Position numbers and translations under genes: made by a program
Notes under the pieces: model-generated
Seen by the model: only the letters and a program-made list of their open reading frames with translations
Databases searched by the model: none
Told to the model about the DNA's origin: nothing
DNA from: Puffinus mauretanicus
Taxonomy: Eukaryota; Chordata; Aves; Procellariiformes; Procellariidae
Assembly: GCA_023333565.1 (NCBI GenBank)
Contig: JAJKFH010004053.1
Coordinates: forward strand, 3,286,001 to 3,350,000
Length of the DNA: 64,000 bases
Reading direction: 5' to 3'
Shown here: piece by piece, positions 37,726-50,455 of the stretch
How the letters are laid out: every line of letters begins with the position of its first letter
Numbering within the stretch: the stretch's first letter is position 1

Positions 37726-38272
37726 GTAAGGAAGCGGCGGGGGGCGCGGGGCTCTCCTTCGCCTTCTCGCCGGTTTCTGGGGAGGGCACAAAGGTAGCGG
37801 GTCTGGGCGGCAGCAGGGCGGCAGCGGCGCCCCGCTCTCTGGGTCGCGCTCGGTGTCAGTCAACCGCAGAGCGCAGCACCGGGGGTGGCGGCGGGGGGCT
37901 GCGGGCTGCCAGCGGCGCGGCTGGCTGCGGCCGGTGGCACCGGCGGGCTGCCGGTGCCCTCCCCCGGGTGGGCTCCAGCCCTTTGTTACCATCGTTTTGG
38001 ACCGGGGGAGAAATGACACCGCTCCGACGGGGCAAGGCGAGGGCGGGAGGGCCCTGGCCGGGCGGCTGCGGGAGCAAAGCCACCCCTGCGTGCAGGCGGG
38101 CGGCAGGCAGCAAAGCCCCGGGGAGCGGGTGGGCGCGGGGGGGTGCAGGTGGTTCTGCTGGAGAGCGGGCGGGCTGGCGGTGAACTCCCCCCGCCCCGCG
38201 CTGCCATGCGGGCGTCCGCCGGCAGGGGGCTCGGCTGCCTCGCCCTCCGCGCCCGGGGGAGGCTTCGCCTGA

Positions 38273-38326
38273 GGGGGGGAGCGCCGGCGATGTGCGGCCT
38301 GGGGGTGTGGGGGGTTGTTTGGGGGG
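38273..38326 (+). other. G-quadruplex-prone G runs
   Basis: Runs of 5-7 G lie at about 38273-38279, 38301-38305, 38309-38314 and 38321-38326 on the + strand, in the G-skewed half of the island. They could form a quadruplex in the displaced strand of an R-loop just inside the first intron. Confidence 0.5.
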
Positions 38327-38720
38327 CATTTCTGGCATGTGCAGGCTGGTTTTGAGGAGGGGAGGACTGGGCGCCGGGTCTCCTTCCCTTCCTTCTCCTT
38401 CTCTTGGGCCCCCCCCGCCTGTCCCTGTCGGGGAGGCGCGGCCGTGTCCCCTGGAGACGCGGCAGCCCAACGGGCAGTAACGGTCGGGCTGGCGGGCACC
38501 GAGGGCAGGCTGCCGTGGCGGGCCCTGTCACAGGCGGCCCTTCGGTGACTCCCTTCACCGTGGTGACGACCGATCGACAGGACTTGTTTGCTGGTGGCAA
38601 GTAAAGGTAGAGGAGGAGGAACCGGCTCCGACGGACCTAGCGCCGGCTCTCCCGGGCAGCTGACAGGTTTATAAAGGGGCGCCCCGCCGCCCTCGGCAGC
38701 CGTTAGGTACCGGCGGGATT

Positions 38721-41499
38721 CGGCCCTTCCCGCCCCAGCGCTTCCCCTGGCTTTCCTGAAGTTTCCGAAAGATGAAAACTCTGTTTAAACCATAGGATTT
38801 CGGCCAACCCAGAGGGTGGGCCAAGGGTTGCAGTTTGTTGAGGCCCCTGCAAATATTTATCCATATTCTGAAATTTAAGAATTATCAATGGTCAGATGTG
38901 CTTAAAGTGCAGGAGACTTTTTAAGTTACCTGGTGGAAAAATATTTCCCATGTCTACTGCTTGTCAGTATGTTTGCTTTAAATACGCTGAAGATGTGACC
39001 TTTTTTACATAATTTCGTTTGGCTTTCTTTGAATTGGTGACTCTTACGACTTTTCCACTGAATGATATTTTAAGTATTATTGAAATGATATTTCATATTC
39101 TTCATACTTCATGGATACCTTGTTACAAAGAGCTTTTTAAAAGATTGAAATAAAAGGCTGCTGAAGAAGAAAGTGCTGTCTTTTATTTCTTGACTAGGAA
39201 TAACAAGCATAATTTTTTTTTACAATTATTACTGTTGTTTAGAGCTGAGAGTGAAGCGAGTAGGTGCACATTTCAGTTGCGGATATAGTTATATATGTGA
39301 CCTCTGAGAGGACAGCTAAAGCTTTCTGCACTTTTAAATACTGTAATGCACACTTTAGTTTGGTTTTTGTTAAGGGATATGCCCTCTAAAGAAAAACAAG
39401 GGTGGGTCTTCTGTTGATTGAAAAGCTTATTGTATATGCACTAGTGGGATTAAAAAAAAATTTCTTTGAAAATATTAAACTTTATCCTGAAAAATTTGCT
39501 TGTGAGTAGGACAAAAGCACTTATGGAGCTGGTGGATTAACTTTTTAAATACCTCTTTAAAAGGAAAAAGGATTGTGTGAGGATTCTCAGAGCTGTTGAG
39601 AAACATTTATTTCTCGTTTTAACACTTGTGGATTTCGAACATATGCATACTTTTTCTCATGTATTCTCAAGTATTTCCAAAAAAATGCTCCAGAAGGTCA
39701 ATGAATAATGTTCAGTTGTGTGCCTACCTGTTTAAAGGGTTGGGCTCCAAACCCTGAAGGTTTAATTATACATCTGTTAATACAGATAACAAATACAGTG
39801 TATGTTTTTGTTTATTATTGGTAGTGTTGTGCAAAACAAATTTTTGGCTAAGGTGTTTAACAGAAAAAGAATTTAGTTATAAAAACAAATATGTACACAT
39901 CAGGAATTTTTATTATTTGGGTTTGGCTGTAGATAATGTAACAATCAGAAATAGTGATGATTTTTTGGTAAGGCAGTTTTTAAGCCCAGGATGTAATACT
40001 AAAGGAAATATGTAGTAATAGGCAACCTGATTACTGAGCTTTTACTGGAATCATTAAAATATGTGACGTTTCTTAAGATCTCATGAGGACACCACAGATG
40101 AAAGGAGGGGTGATCTGACTGTGTGAAAAGTTTGTCTAGAATTCAAAAAAGCGTGTTTGGTTCAAGGTCTTCTTAAACACATAACTATTGGCATTGATAT
40201 TTGGCAGTTTAACAAGTCACGTCCAAAGTATTTTGCAGATACAAGGAAGAAGAAAACTTGGTAGTGTAATTTAGGAGACTCTAAGTAGTTGCTATGGGAT
40301 ATAGGGGATGAAACTATTTTTAAGGGAAATCTGGAAAAATCTCTGTACCGTAAAGCCTATTGTATTATGAATGCTGGGCTGTTCATTCAGTGTAAAACTA
40401 GACTCAGTATAATGTCAAAAATATACTCTAGGAAATCTTACTAATGATAGCTTAAAAAAAAAAAGATCGAATGCATTTCTCTATAATTTTCAGTGTTTCT
40501 AGGAAATTTTCAGTGGGCATAGAACTGTAAAGATTTTACTTCCAGTGGTGTAACCTTTTGTAGTATCTTTTATATTAAGCATTTTAGAGTGGTTTTTAAA
40601 AGTGCTTTTATGCTTTGTATGGTTCTGTACCATATGTTTTGTATTTAATTCTTTGAATGACCACTGAAGTGCAGCCAACTTTGGGTGAATGTGGCAACTG
40701 TTAACTAGCGCTTAGCAACAGTGCACAATAATCAAGACGGGAAGTAAAGAAGAATACCATGTCTAATTGAAACTACAGGGGGCATTTAGGTAGGTAGGAT
40801 GTAATTAACAAAACCTGGAGCTTGGGCATGATATTAAGGCATTGCATCTTTACTCTTGTAAAAAGGATTTCACAATCATTAATGTAAAAAACATTTCAGA
40901 TTTTTGGTTTTATACTTCAGATGGATAGCCTCTTTGAGACATAGGTGTTTTGCCTATTCTTGCATAATCATTTCTCGCACATAATGCAAAAGACACATTT
41001 TCCTTTGCTTCTAAAATGGAATTGTGAAAAGGAGGACTGTTGGGAAGACTGACATATGAAAGAGTAATAAGCCTTGACATTTTGACAATGATGTCTTTTA
41101 GACAGTTGGTCCCGTGAACTAGTGTTCATTAGATATAGTAAGTGATTAAGATATCTCTAATATTCTGAAACAGATTACAGTGGCAGTCATAAAACAACTC
41201 TAAACTTTTACAATTAATGTGTTGTTATTTTCTCTAAGAATCATTGACTTTCCTCAAATCCTGTCTTGTCATGACATTCCTTAAAGTGTTGTGAAAAGTG
41301 TTGCTTGTAAGAGTATTTGTTCAAAACACTTTTGTCTAATATAGTTTCAGTTTCATTTTTTAAAAATTCCAAACCTGATAATTTTGTTTCATGCTGTATT
41401 CTGTGTAGAGATTTATTCATGGACCAATTTTATGTCTTGTATATCCTGAGCACATCTTGTTTCTAAGAACTCTGAAAATATCCTCATATTTTCTCATAG
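38721..41499 (+). other. Probable intron
   Basis: AT-rich sequence without recognised repeats, downstream of the first-exon donor. No exon was supported. Confidence 0.4.
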
Positions 41500-41600
41500 G
41501 AGAGAACTAGTAAATGAATTTTCAGTGAATCATTACAGAGGCTCATTTGCAACTCTGAGCCTGGCTAGTATAGCCTCCGTTAATGGATTCGAACTTGCAG
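41500..41600 (+). other. Candidate exon with a start codon
   Basis: It is preceded by the pyrimidine-rich acceptor TCCTCATATTTTCTCATAG and followed by GCAG|GTAGGT, a good donor. The 101-bp segment has an ATG at 41583-41585 (M-D-S-N-L-Q, then the splice, phase 0). It also has an upstream short open frame (ATGAATTTTCAGTGA, 41514-41528). The Kozak context is weak (T at -3, G at +4). One alternative frame is open through the whole segment. No family was recognised, so this rests on splice signals only. Confidence 0.25.
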
Positions 41601-42685
41601 GTAGGTAGTGAAGATGACGCAAAATTAAGGAGCCATGCTGTGAAGGTGCTTATAGTGGTGAACTATCTGGTAGCAGTAGGCTCATAATATTTTAATAGAA
41701 TAATTAATGTTTTTATAATCCAAAAGAAAAACCACAGACTATCTCTTGGAGAAACTTGTGGATGACAGAAATTTGGAACAGTGTTTATTCACAATGAGAA
41801 CAGCCAAATTCTATACACTGCTGTGGTTGGCTTGGAAGTGTCAAATAGAAGTATGAAGTTCCTTATAGAAATGGTGCTAAAATGTAATTATTTTTGGTTT
41901 GGGTGACTCCTGAATCCATGTCAGCTGATTTCTGTTGTCTTGCTATGTCACATGGTAATATCACAGCTTCTGTGAAATTCTTTTGTGACATGAGAGGCCA
42001 TAGAGAATTGTGTAAATAACTACTTTCATTGAAGTGTATTTAATGTAATTCTCATTGAGTTTGCATTTTAAGTTCCATGGTACTTCAGAGGTTTAATTAA
42101 AAAAACCCATATACCTGATCTGAAGGTCTTACATCATGTATTGTCAAATGCTTTGGTTAATTTGCATTTAATCAATGTTTAGATTTTTTTATTGCAGTTC
42201 TACTACAATAACTAATAGAATTTTCATACAATATAAAAGATTGGAAGAACTGTATGTTGTGACGTAAAATGACCACAAGAGTAAGATGGTAGGGAGCAGC
42301 CTGAGTCAGTATGACAAGATCTGGTAGAAACGGTCAATTAATATTCCCTGTGTAAGGTTTTAGAGAGGTTATTCTGAAGTATTTTTTCAAACTAATGGAG
42401 CTATGAACAGCAGAACAGTGTGGGCAGACTTAAGATACTGTTACTTAAGAGATTACCCAACACCTGTTGTAGTGGTTCCATGGACAAGCCTGGAGTGACT
42501 AGTTTTATAAAATGCTGCACAAAGATCCTCCTGTTCTCTATAATAGTCTGTAATTAGCTCTTTTCAAGACTGTTGGTGTGATCTGAGCAGAGCACTTTGA
42601 GGCAAGTGAAGAAGTTAGTTAATGTAACTGTGGTCTGAAATGCACTCTATTAATACTGTTCTTTTTCTTCTTTCTTTAAATGAAG

Positions 42686-42751
42686 ACTCATCTGTGCATC
42701 TCACCAAAAGTAATAGGACTTCCGTGGAACGCACAGTGTGAAGTTGTTAAG
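42686..42751 (+). other. Weak candidate exon
   Basis: It lies between a mediocre acceptor (pyrimidine tract then AAATGAAG) and a good donor (TTAAG|GTTAGT). It is exactly 22 codons, is open in the frame that would follow the 41500-41600 exon, and starts T-H-L-C-I-S-P-K. No family was recognised and chance is a real possibility. Confidence 0.15.
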
Positions 42752-45015
42752 GTTAGTTAGGTGGCTGACTATTTTAAACTGATGCGTTTAGGGTGGCAAA
42801 TGCAACTGAACATTTTGCTAGTACCTCTGTCTTTTTGCACTGAATTGTGCTGCATCTCCCTCCGCAGCACCAATTTTTCTGTTGAATGGAGTGTATACCA
42901 CCACCATTTCAGATAAATCAGTAGCCGCCTTTGGAAGACAGTTTAGGCTGCTGTTTTTCTCTAGAACCATACAGCATTTAAATTTGGCTTCATAAAGAAG
43001 TGTTAGTGTGCATATGGAATGTTTTCCCTCTAACTTTCTACATCGTTGAGAGATATTAGGCTTCCCCTCTGCTTCTTTTTATAATGCTACCTCCAACTTC
43101 AAAACTTGGTTTCTTGTAGACTCTCAGGTCTCTAGACATAAGGAAACCTAAGGAGACGTTTTCTGGGAGTTTGATAGTTAAATTATGCTTTTAATTTGGT
43201 GGGATTTTTTTCCCCCTGTTAATTCCAGTTGTTTTTTAAAAGATAGAGATAGTTCATATGCAATTCTAATGCCAGTGCTCAGTAAGACTATGTATATCCT
43301 GAGTTGTATAGTCCCTTCCTTCTTGTGTTATCAGTTGAGAGCAATTAGTAAAGTGTTTGGAAATTGCTGCATGCCTGATCCTCCACAATCTTCTTAGTAA
43401 AGAGGAAATGACCACTTTTTAAAAACTGAAATGTGGCACAGCGTCCTCGGTTTAGTGAGATCTGAGGTCTTTGGAGCTTCCTCCATTGTACCCACTTTTA
43501 AGAGCTGTTGTGGTAAGGAAGTTCACCTGCTTTTGACGCTGTAAGGAATCTAGGCGACTACCTCTTTACACTGGAGTCACTGGTGAAGTAGGGATGTTCA
43601 CAGCAGAGTTTTATAAGCATTACTGTTGCCTACCCATGTTATTGATGTCTCAGGATGAAGAGTGTATGTGGCAAAACCTTGTCTTGATGGCTGTCAGTTT
43701 GGGATTTGCGGAGAGCCAAGTGCTCCTTTCCCTGTCCCAGGAGCCTTGTGTCCTTCCACTGTTGGTATAGTACTTTGTTGCTATTAGTTCTCTGCTTACT
43801 GTCTCCTTGGGGATAAGGTGTTGGTTGTAGTATGGTGTTTCACAGCGTACGATTGCATCTCAGTCTTGCCATTCAGGAGATTATGCCATCTACTTTTACT
43901 GCTTTTGTTCCTGCCTCATTGACCATCTCTCTGTGGCTTGTCAGGAAGCCTCCTGAATTCTGTGTTCCTTTAGAGCCTTAGGTGGCTTTATTCTCCTGTC
44001 CTTTCACGCTTTCAGTCCACTTTGAGAACAGCTGTTTCATAAGGGAAGCTTAATCTTGTAATTTCTTTAAACCACTTATATAGAATCAAATTCTTAGTGC
44101 AGCTAGGTGATTCCTTCGAGAAGACTGGGAATTAGGACTTGATTTTTACAGCTACGATGCCCTTCACTGCATCAAGAAAAGGGAAACAGCTTCCTGCCAA
44201 TCATGTTGTATGTGACATTTAAGAATATGGTGGTTTCCTAGTCTTGTAAAAAACACTTTAAAAAATCTATTTGAATACATGAAATGTTAAGACGTTGTTG
44301 TGGTTACTCTTTCTAATCTTAATCTCTTAGAGAGAAATTTCTGGCTGTGGGAACAAGAAATTAGGTGGGTTAGGTTAGGCAAGTGATCCATACCAGCTCA
44401 CAGATAATTTTGAAGAAAACATAAGGGGAGGGGGGGAAAAGGGCAAAGCCATCCGAGAAGACTTTAATGCCTTGGATAGAGACACACAGAACTACTGACG
44501 GCATATTTAAAAGCAGAAGTTCAGAGTGAAAAATACGCATATCCTCACAGTCCCAGTTGCAGCAGTTTCAGCAAATTTTGAAGGTTAGCTCTTGCCAATT
44601 TTTTTTTTATTAGGGGAGTCAGATCTCAGCTTCCAAGCCTGTCAAGGAGGGGGAAGATGACTTGCCTGCCAGATTGTTATTTCACCTTCTTCCTCCAGGT
44701 CCATAATCATGATTCTAGCAGATGTGGGAGGCAAGTTGGATTTCAAGGGCATCAAGATTAAAACGTTAGCTGTTGCAAGCTTTTGTCAAGAGCTATGGAG
44801 TCTTTCCTAAGGAAACAGGAGGACATCTAAACATACAGATTTTTTTGGTTTTTAGCATTAACTCAGTAATACCTTAATATTACTAAGTTCTTATTATGTG
44901 CCTGAGAGTGTTTTGGGTGCTACATGGAAAATGCATGGGCAGTTGCCCCCTCCAGAAGTCCTCTAAGCTGTAGACTTGGCAAACTAGGGAGGGTAGTGTG
45001 AGTGTGTGCATGTAC

Positions 45016-45039
45016 ATATATATATATATATATATATAT
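45016..45039. repeat. (AT)12 microsatellite
   Basis: A perfect dinucleotide run, likely polymorphic. Confidence 0.9.
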
Positions 45040-46479
45040 GAATGAAAGAGAAAAGGATATGAATTAGAAATTCTGGGGTCTAATATCATAATGGTCCAAT
45101 GTCTTAATGGGTCATAGGATTCTTTTTCTTTAATGATTGCTTGGCTGAGATGGCTTATACTGGTCTGAACTCTAACATTGTATTCACAGTTTGCCTTTAA
45201 ATGTGTGTATGACTAGACCAGGAGTTCTTAGTGTGTAGTAGATATGCCACTAGTAATGTTATTCAAAACAGTATGCCTCAGAAGCTCTTAAACAAAAACT
45301 ACCACCAAAAAACCACTTTAATTTTGAACAGCAGATGTGACCTTGTGGCAGAAAAGCCTGAGGAAAAAAAAAAAAAGCATTCTTCTGGCCGCTCTCAGCT
45401 ATCGTAATAAACAGTGTTTGCTTGCTGACTGTCCAGCGTGGTTGTTTTATTGAGAGATGCCTTGTGCCTGATGGCTGTGCAGATGGATGCTCAATTTTCA
45501 TCTGCAGCACAGCTGGCTGGCTTTCTGTCAGGCTTGGCTTTGGGGTGATTCCAGTTGTGATGTGGATTTGGTGTTAGAAAGAGGGAGGCTGTGCTTATGA
45601 TAGGGGTTAAGCACCCCCCTACACAGTGCAGTGTAGGTTTTCAGCTCCATTTGCTGTCACTGTAGTAAATCCATTTCTGATTATGTGCTAAGGCCAGACA
45701 GATTAACTGCCGAGTTGAACTTGTGAAATTGCATGTGTGTGTTGCCAGAGTTCCTCCTGTTGAAAAAGGCAAATCTATGTAACCTGTAGGTTCAGAACAG
45801 CTGAAAATTCATCCTAACGTTGTTGCTTTGATGTCTGTTAAAGGGAAAGAAAAGGTTTGCTTTTGATCACCATGTTTAAAGGATGCTGTCCCAGCAGTGT
45901 AATGAATGAGAATTGAATCTGGGACTTTCAGTAAAATACAGTATTCTTCCAGATGCTTTTTAATTGAATTGTCCTGTGAAAATGGGCTCAACTTTGAATT
46001 CAATAACATGCAGTTCAGGGTCTCAGGGCTGAAAAAGAGAGAATGCAACAGATGCTGCATAGTTTTGATACTTCTGATGTCTGATGATACTGATATCTCT
46101 AAGCTTGTGTTCTCTATTCTGATTCACTATATAAACAAGTACAGCATGAACCACAATGTATAACCTTGACACATGACTAGATCTTTGCTTTGTAGTTCAT
46201 TAGTAGTTTGTCCAAATTGCAAAAACTCCATATTGGGAAACAGATGAAGTATTTGCATTGATAAAACATTTAATTTTCTTTGAGAAAAACTGTATTTTGT
46301 GCCTCGGACTTTTTATTTTTAAGAAATGGACCTTCAATTCTTGTTTCATTGTAGTCTAGCTGAGAATAACTGAGAACCTCACATTTAAATTTGACAGGTC
46401 AATAAGTCAAAACTATTGATGGAGATCAGCCATGAACCAAAATACATCAGAACAGTGTTTTACTTTAACAGGATTTTTG

Positions 46480-46562
46480 ATGTGGCCCTGCCTTGAGCGT
46501 GAGGTTGGACTGGTTGACCTTCAGAGATCCCTTCCAACCCGAATTATTCTATGATTCTGTTG
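46480..46562 (+). mobile_element. CR1 LINE 3' end, forward strand
   Basis: The sequence reads GTGGCCCTGCCTTGAGCGTGAG, then GGTTGGACTGGTTGACCTTCAG, then GATCCCTTCCAACCC (short blocks). It ends GAATTATTCTATGATTCTGTTG, the imperfect 8-bp terminal repeat that marks the 3' end of bird CR1 elements. It is a typical strongly 5'-truncated copy of about 80 bp. Confidence 0.9.
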
Positions 46563-49468
46563 TTTGTTGTAAAGTGGGGTAGTACAAACCCCATAAAACT
46601 AGGCAGTATTACCTATTGGTAAGATACAGCTTCCTGAAACAATTCACCAGGCCCAAGGGCATTGCAAACATGCTCAGGGAATAGGCTACTGGCAGCATGA
46701 ACTGTTTTGGTAACCCGCTTTCCACGTCGTCTTTCTGGCCGTTTTTCTGCTGTGTGCGAGATGTGCTTTCTGTATGTCATCAGAAATAAGTGCTGATTGC
46801 ATACCCAGTCACACAGATCAACGGAGAGACACAGTGAGTTCTGTTACTGGCAGCTGTCTGCAGGTCTTGTCATGTTACTGGATGGCAACCCAGACATGGT
46901 CTGATGATCGAGGCATCGCTGGGCATATGTTAATAGGAAGGCTGCAAAGCTTGAGTGACTCCGTAAGAGGTTGCTTGGCCTGTCCAGGATGGAAGATTGA
47001 GCATCAAAGGGTAATAATGATACCTGATGGATTGACTTTGATGCATTGTCTAAAATCAGTCTTTCTAGATTAATGGTCATAATCAAACATTTTACTCTAA
47101 GGAAACTTAAAATAAGCCCAGTACTATTAATTTTAAACCTTTTCAGGACTAAAAGAAAGCATGCATAAAAAGGAGATATTTGTTTATGTTATTTCAATCA
47201 ATCACTTCACTATTTTGTTAATTGGTGAGGTATGGGAATTGCTGTTCTCAATTACATGCCCTTGTGCATCTTTCTGATAACTGAGTTGTATGTGTGTCCA
47301 TACGTTCTATTTTTCTGGACGTGTTGATGCTTATGTGATGGCTCAGTATGTGGGTTGCGGTTTCCCTCTAGCTGCCATATTTCTAGCTGAACATATTCCA
47401 TATGTAGAGGAAAAACAGCCAAGTGTGGAAAGAAGGGGGCTGTGCTTTTTAGTTCCAATTATGAAAAGAGGAATGGAAGCTGGACGACAACATACCTTTT
47501 CCTGCTCCAAACAATTATCTGAATAAACCGTGGGAAGTTGAGGTTTATTATATAAAAAAAACAGCAGGGGGGGGAAGAAGAACTAGAAACTGGCAACTAG
47601 AGATTGGATGTTCTCTGAGAAACTCAATTATAGGAAGAAGTTGACTGGCAAGTTAACAAGGGCCAGAAAGCAGAACTGTTTTATGATTCATAACTAATCT
47701 TTTGCCCCAAGGATAGAAAACGAGGCCAGTGCCTGGAAGAAGGCTGGCTTTAGGATGAATTCATTAAAACAGTTCTGTCCTCTCTGTTCCAAAGGGCAGC
47801 TCATGCTGAGAGGAACTGATAAATTTCTCATTAAAAAATGCTTGTTGAAAATGAGGTCTATCCTGTGTGTTGTCACAGTGCCTTTCTGATCTGGAATAAA
47901 TCACATAAACTGTGTTTCTTTCAGCCAGCGTGCAGAGATAAGAGAATACACTGGTGAATTTTCTTGTGTCCATACTGTCGTTATGTGTGCCAGGAAAAAT
48001 AGCCCCAAACTATGAATACATAAGGAGAAAATAGTAATGGCCTCTTTTGAAATGGGTTCATGTCAAACTGTTAAGTGCAATGTCATCATATAGCCATATG
48101 AAGGATAATATTCAGATTGTGATTATCTTTGTTTTGGAAATGAGGCTTGCAATGATCTATCTGCAGTCCTTGCTGGTTTACCTATCCCTAATGTTTTGTA
48201 ATTCCTTCTCTGTTTCTACAGCTAGACTTATTTTTACTTAACAGAACTTTTAACTGATGATCACTGTTATTTATCATTCTATTCCTCTTCCCATCCATTA
48301 TTGGAGAGAAGCACTATTATGATTTTAATAAGATTTTTGTATTCGATTGATCTTTGGATTCCACTTCTGCTACTACTGAATTACTTGCTATTGAGAAAAC
48401 ATGTTTTTGTAACTTTAGCTTAAGCTTCATACATCTGACCAGAGCAGGTCAGAGGTAACAGGATTGTTCTTGTGTTCTGAACTTGGCCAGTTGCTATTAT
48501 GTTCCATGGCAAAAAAGATGGGGATTTGTTTGGATCATCTACAGACACACGCTTTATTTTGCTGGAGAATGGCTTAATTCAAGGTAAAGAGTCAAATTAA
48601 ACTTAATATAGTAATAGATTGAGTTAGAAGACCTAGAGTTATAAACTAGCAGTTTGAGAGCTAGAGAATCCAAAAAAAATCTGTTGTGACTTTTTTTAAG
48701 AATGAGATACTGGAAAGCAGGCTCCTCGGACCTCACTTCATACAAAGAATCATAGAATTATGAGGGAGATTTGAGGTAAACTTGTGTCCTTTTACATTTC
48801 AATCAAAACATGTGCAGTGTGTCTGGGGATTCCACCTTGGCCAAGTTTCTTTGGTCACTGAAGAAAAGCATACTTGGCATACTTAAGTGGGGATAAGGAA
48901 ACAACCTTTCTTTCCCCTCTTAAGTGGTTCTCTCTCCTTTATGCTGCTCTGCCATGATAAGAGACATATATTTGTGAATGTAAGAGAAAAAGCCTCTTCT
49001 AAAACTATGAAAAACGCTTATGCAAAACTACAAGGTAGGTTTTTTCCCCATATGATGGATTATGTACTAGCACGTGAAGAGTATGGGGCTTCTGTTGCCA
49101 CAGTATATTTCACACCATTTGCACTGATGTTGAAAAGAAACAAAACTGTCGCTGTCCATAATTAATTTAATATGCTATAGCCAAATTGCTAACATGCATT
49201 AGAGAAAAATTGTAAATTTTTCGTGTCTTATTTAGCCAAATGTGTTAGAAAAATGGGTATATCTGTTCCTGGATAACTCTGGGATAACTATCATTGCCTG
49301 CCCAATCAGAGAGCCTAGTTTCAGTGAAGAAGCGGATTTCAGCTACAGGGCTCTCACTAAGCTGTGAACAGGCAAGGAAAAACAGCTGTAAAAATGTTGA
49401 TGTTGGCCATGAATTTACATGAATAACAACTTGCTTTCATTTGAATGCTTGGGGTGATATTACAACGT
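46563..49468 (+). other. Probable intron
   Basis: AT-rich unassigned sequence. AATCATAGAATTATGAGGGAG near 48749 may be the very end of another reverse CR1, too short to call. No exon was supported. Confidence 0.35.
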
Positions 49469-49613
49469 GGACTTGGGTCTGCAGAAGATCTGGTTTTACT
49501 TCCAAATTCTGCCATGGAGGGAAGACCCATGGCTTCTCCGCACCTCAGTTTCCCTATCTCTAAAACAAGGATGGTGGTCATCCTGGGAGTTTTTTAAGCA
49601 CTGTATTACGGTA
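49469..49613 (+). repeat. MIR SINE
   Basis: It contains the hallmark MIR core stretch CACCTCAGTTTCCCTATCTC followed by TAAAACAAGGATGGTGGT. Upstream is a poorly preserved 'tggttt.a.ttcc.a.ttctgcca' segment, and downstream is a TTTTTTAAGCACTGTATTACGG tail-like part. MIR is an ancient SINE shared across amniotes. Confidence 0.7.
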
Positions 49614-50340
49614 TGATTATCCATTACAATCTTCTATGGCTGAGCCTAGAGGGTCCTTAATTCAAGTCTCCTGTCAGGACCTTGGGCTGCTGAGCTTCAC
49701 GCTTCTGTCAGTAAGCTTTAGACATAGTAGACCAAATTGTGTTCTTGGCATACATACAAACAGTTATTTATTTGGCTTTTGTGTTCAAACCTTCTGTTTA
49801 ATTTCAATTAACTTAATTTTAATTCATTTAATTTAAACGTCTCAGTCTCCGGTTTCCCTGTGAGATCTGGTTGCCATGTGCGGAGAGCCGGGGCAGCGTC
49901 TCCACCGAGATGGCTTTGTGGTGAAATGGATTCGAAAGTCCAAGGCCCTTTGCCTGCAAAGCAGCCCACAGCCGGGGCTGTTTACCCATGGTAGTGGTGC
50001 TAACCGGTACCTGCGTGGGTATTAAAGGAGTATATGAAATACCCAGTGAAAATAGGCTAGGCTGTATCTTGCATAACGTCTTCAGCTGGCTAAAGCAAGC
50101 GGTAGTTGAGGAGGGAGTAAATAAAGCGTGTGCAGGCCACATGCTGTCACAACCTTTCCCCTCCCCCCATACCCCCTCTCTTTTTTGTTTTTCTTTATTT
50201 GGCCATATGTTTTAGTAGTCTAAGTATGTGTTAGTGGTAATCCAGGCTCTGCGCTTTTAAAGGATGATTACCCAGTTTGTTGCTGAAGTGAGACTTTTTC
50301 TTCCCCATTTAATTTTTGTGAGGGTCATAATTGTAAACCT

Positions 50341-50359
50341 TTTTTTTTTTTTTTTTTTT
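50341..50359. repeat. Poly-T tract
   Basis: About 19 consecutive T. Confidence 0.9.
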
Positions 50360-50455
50360 AAATTTTATTGCAGATTACTCTTTGTGTGACTAAATTTAAC
50401 TACATCTCTTTTTGTGGCCAGCCGGCCTGTTACCAGTTTGTATGATAGAGGGTCA

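Larger units (their letters stand above)
37100..38720. promoter_or_regulatory. CpG island promoter
   Basis: About 1.6 kb of dense CpG, the largest in the window. From left to right there is a C-rich half (37100-37540) with stacked CCCCTCCCC/CCTCGCC Sp/KLF/CT-box sequences. Then a switch at about 37540 gives a purine-rich GAGAGAGAGACCGAGA tract, a probable transcript start. A good splice donor lies at 37725/37726, followed by a G-rich half (37730-38350). Positive G skew after the start is typical of CpG-island promoters with R-loop potential. The long open frames on both strands here (up to 284 codons) are GC artefacts. Confidence 0.8.
41601..46479 (+). other. Probable intron
   Basis: The + strand is T- and G-rich in places (41281-41340, just upstream, has 25 T, 18 A, 12 G and 5 C). 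It holds a possible 66-bp exon at 42686-42751 and an (AT)n run at 45016-45039. No other gene or repeat was recognised. Confidence 0.35.

Noticed and set aside
37645..38499. 284-codon minus-strand open frame, and similar long frames on both strands in the CpG island
   Set aside because: GC-rich sequence has few stop codons. The frames overlap in several phases on both strands, and the translations are Pro/Arg/Gly/Ala-rich with no domain.
41575..41600. GGATTCGAACTT resembling a tRNA T-loop (GGTTCGAATC)
   Set aside because: No matching acceptor, D- or anticodon stems surround it. No tRNA was found anywhere in the window.
48749..48775. AATCATAGAATTATGAGGGAG, a possible CR1 end on the minus strand
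   Set aside because: Only about 20 bp is similar, which is not separable from chance.
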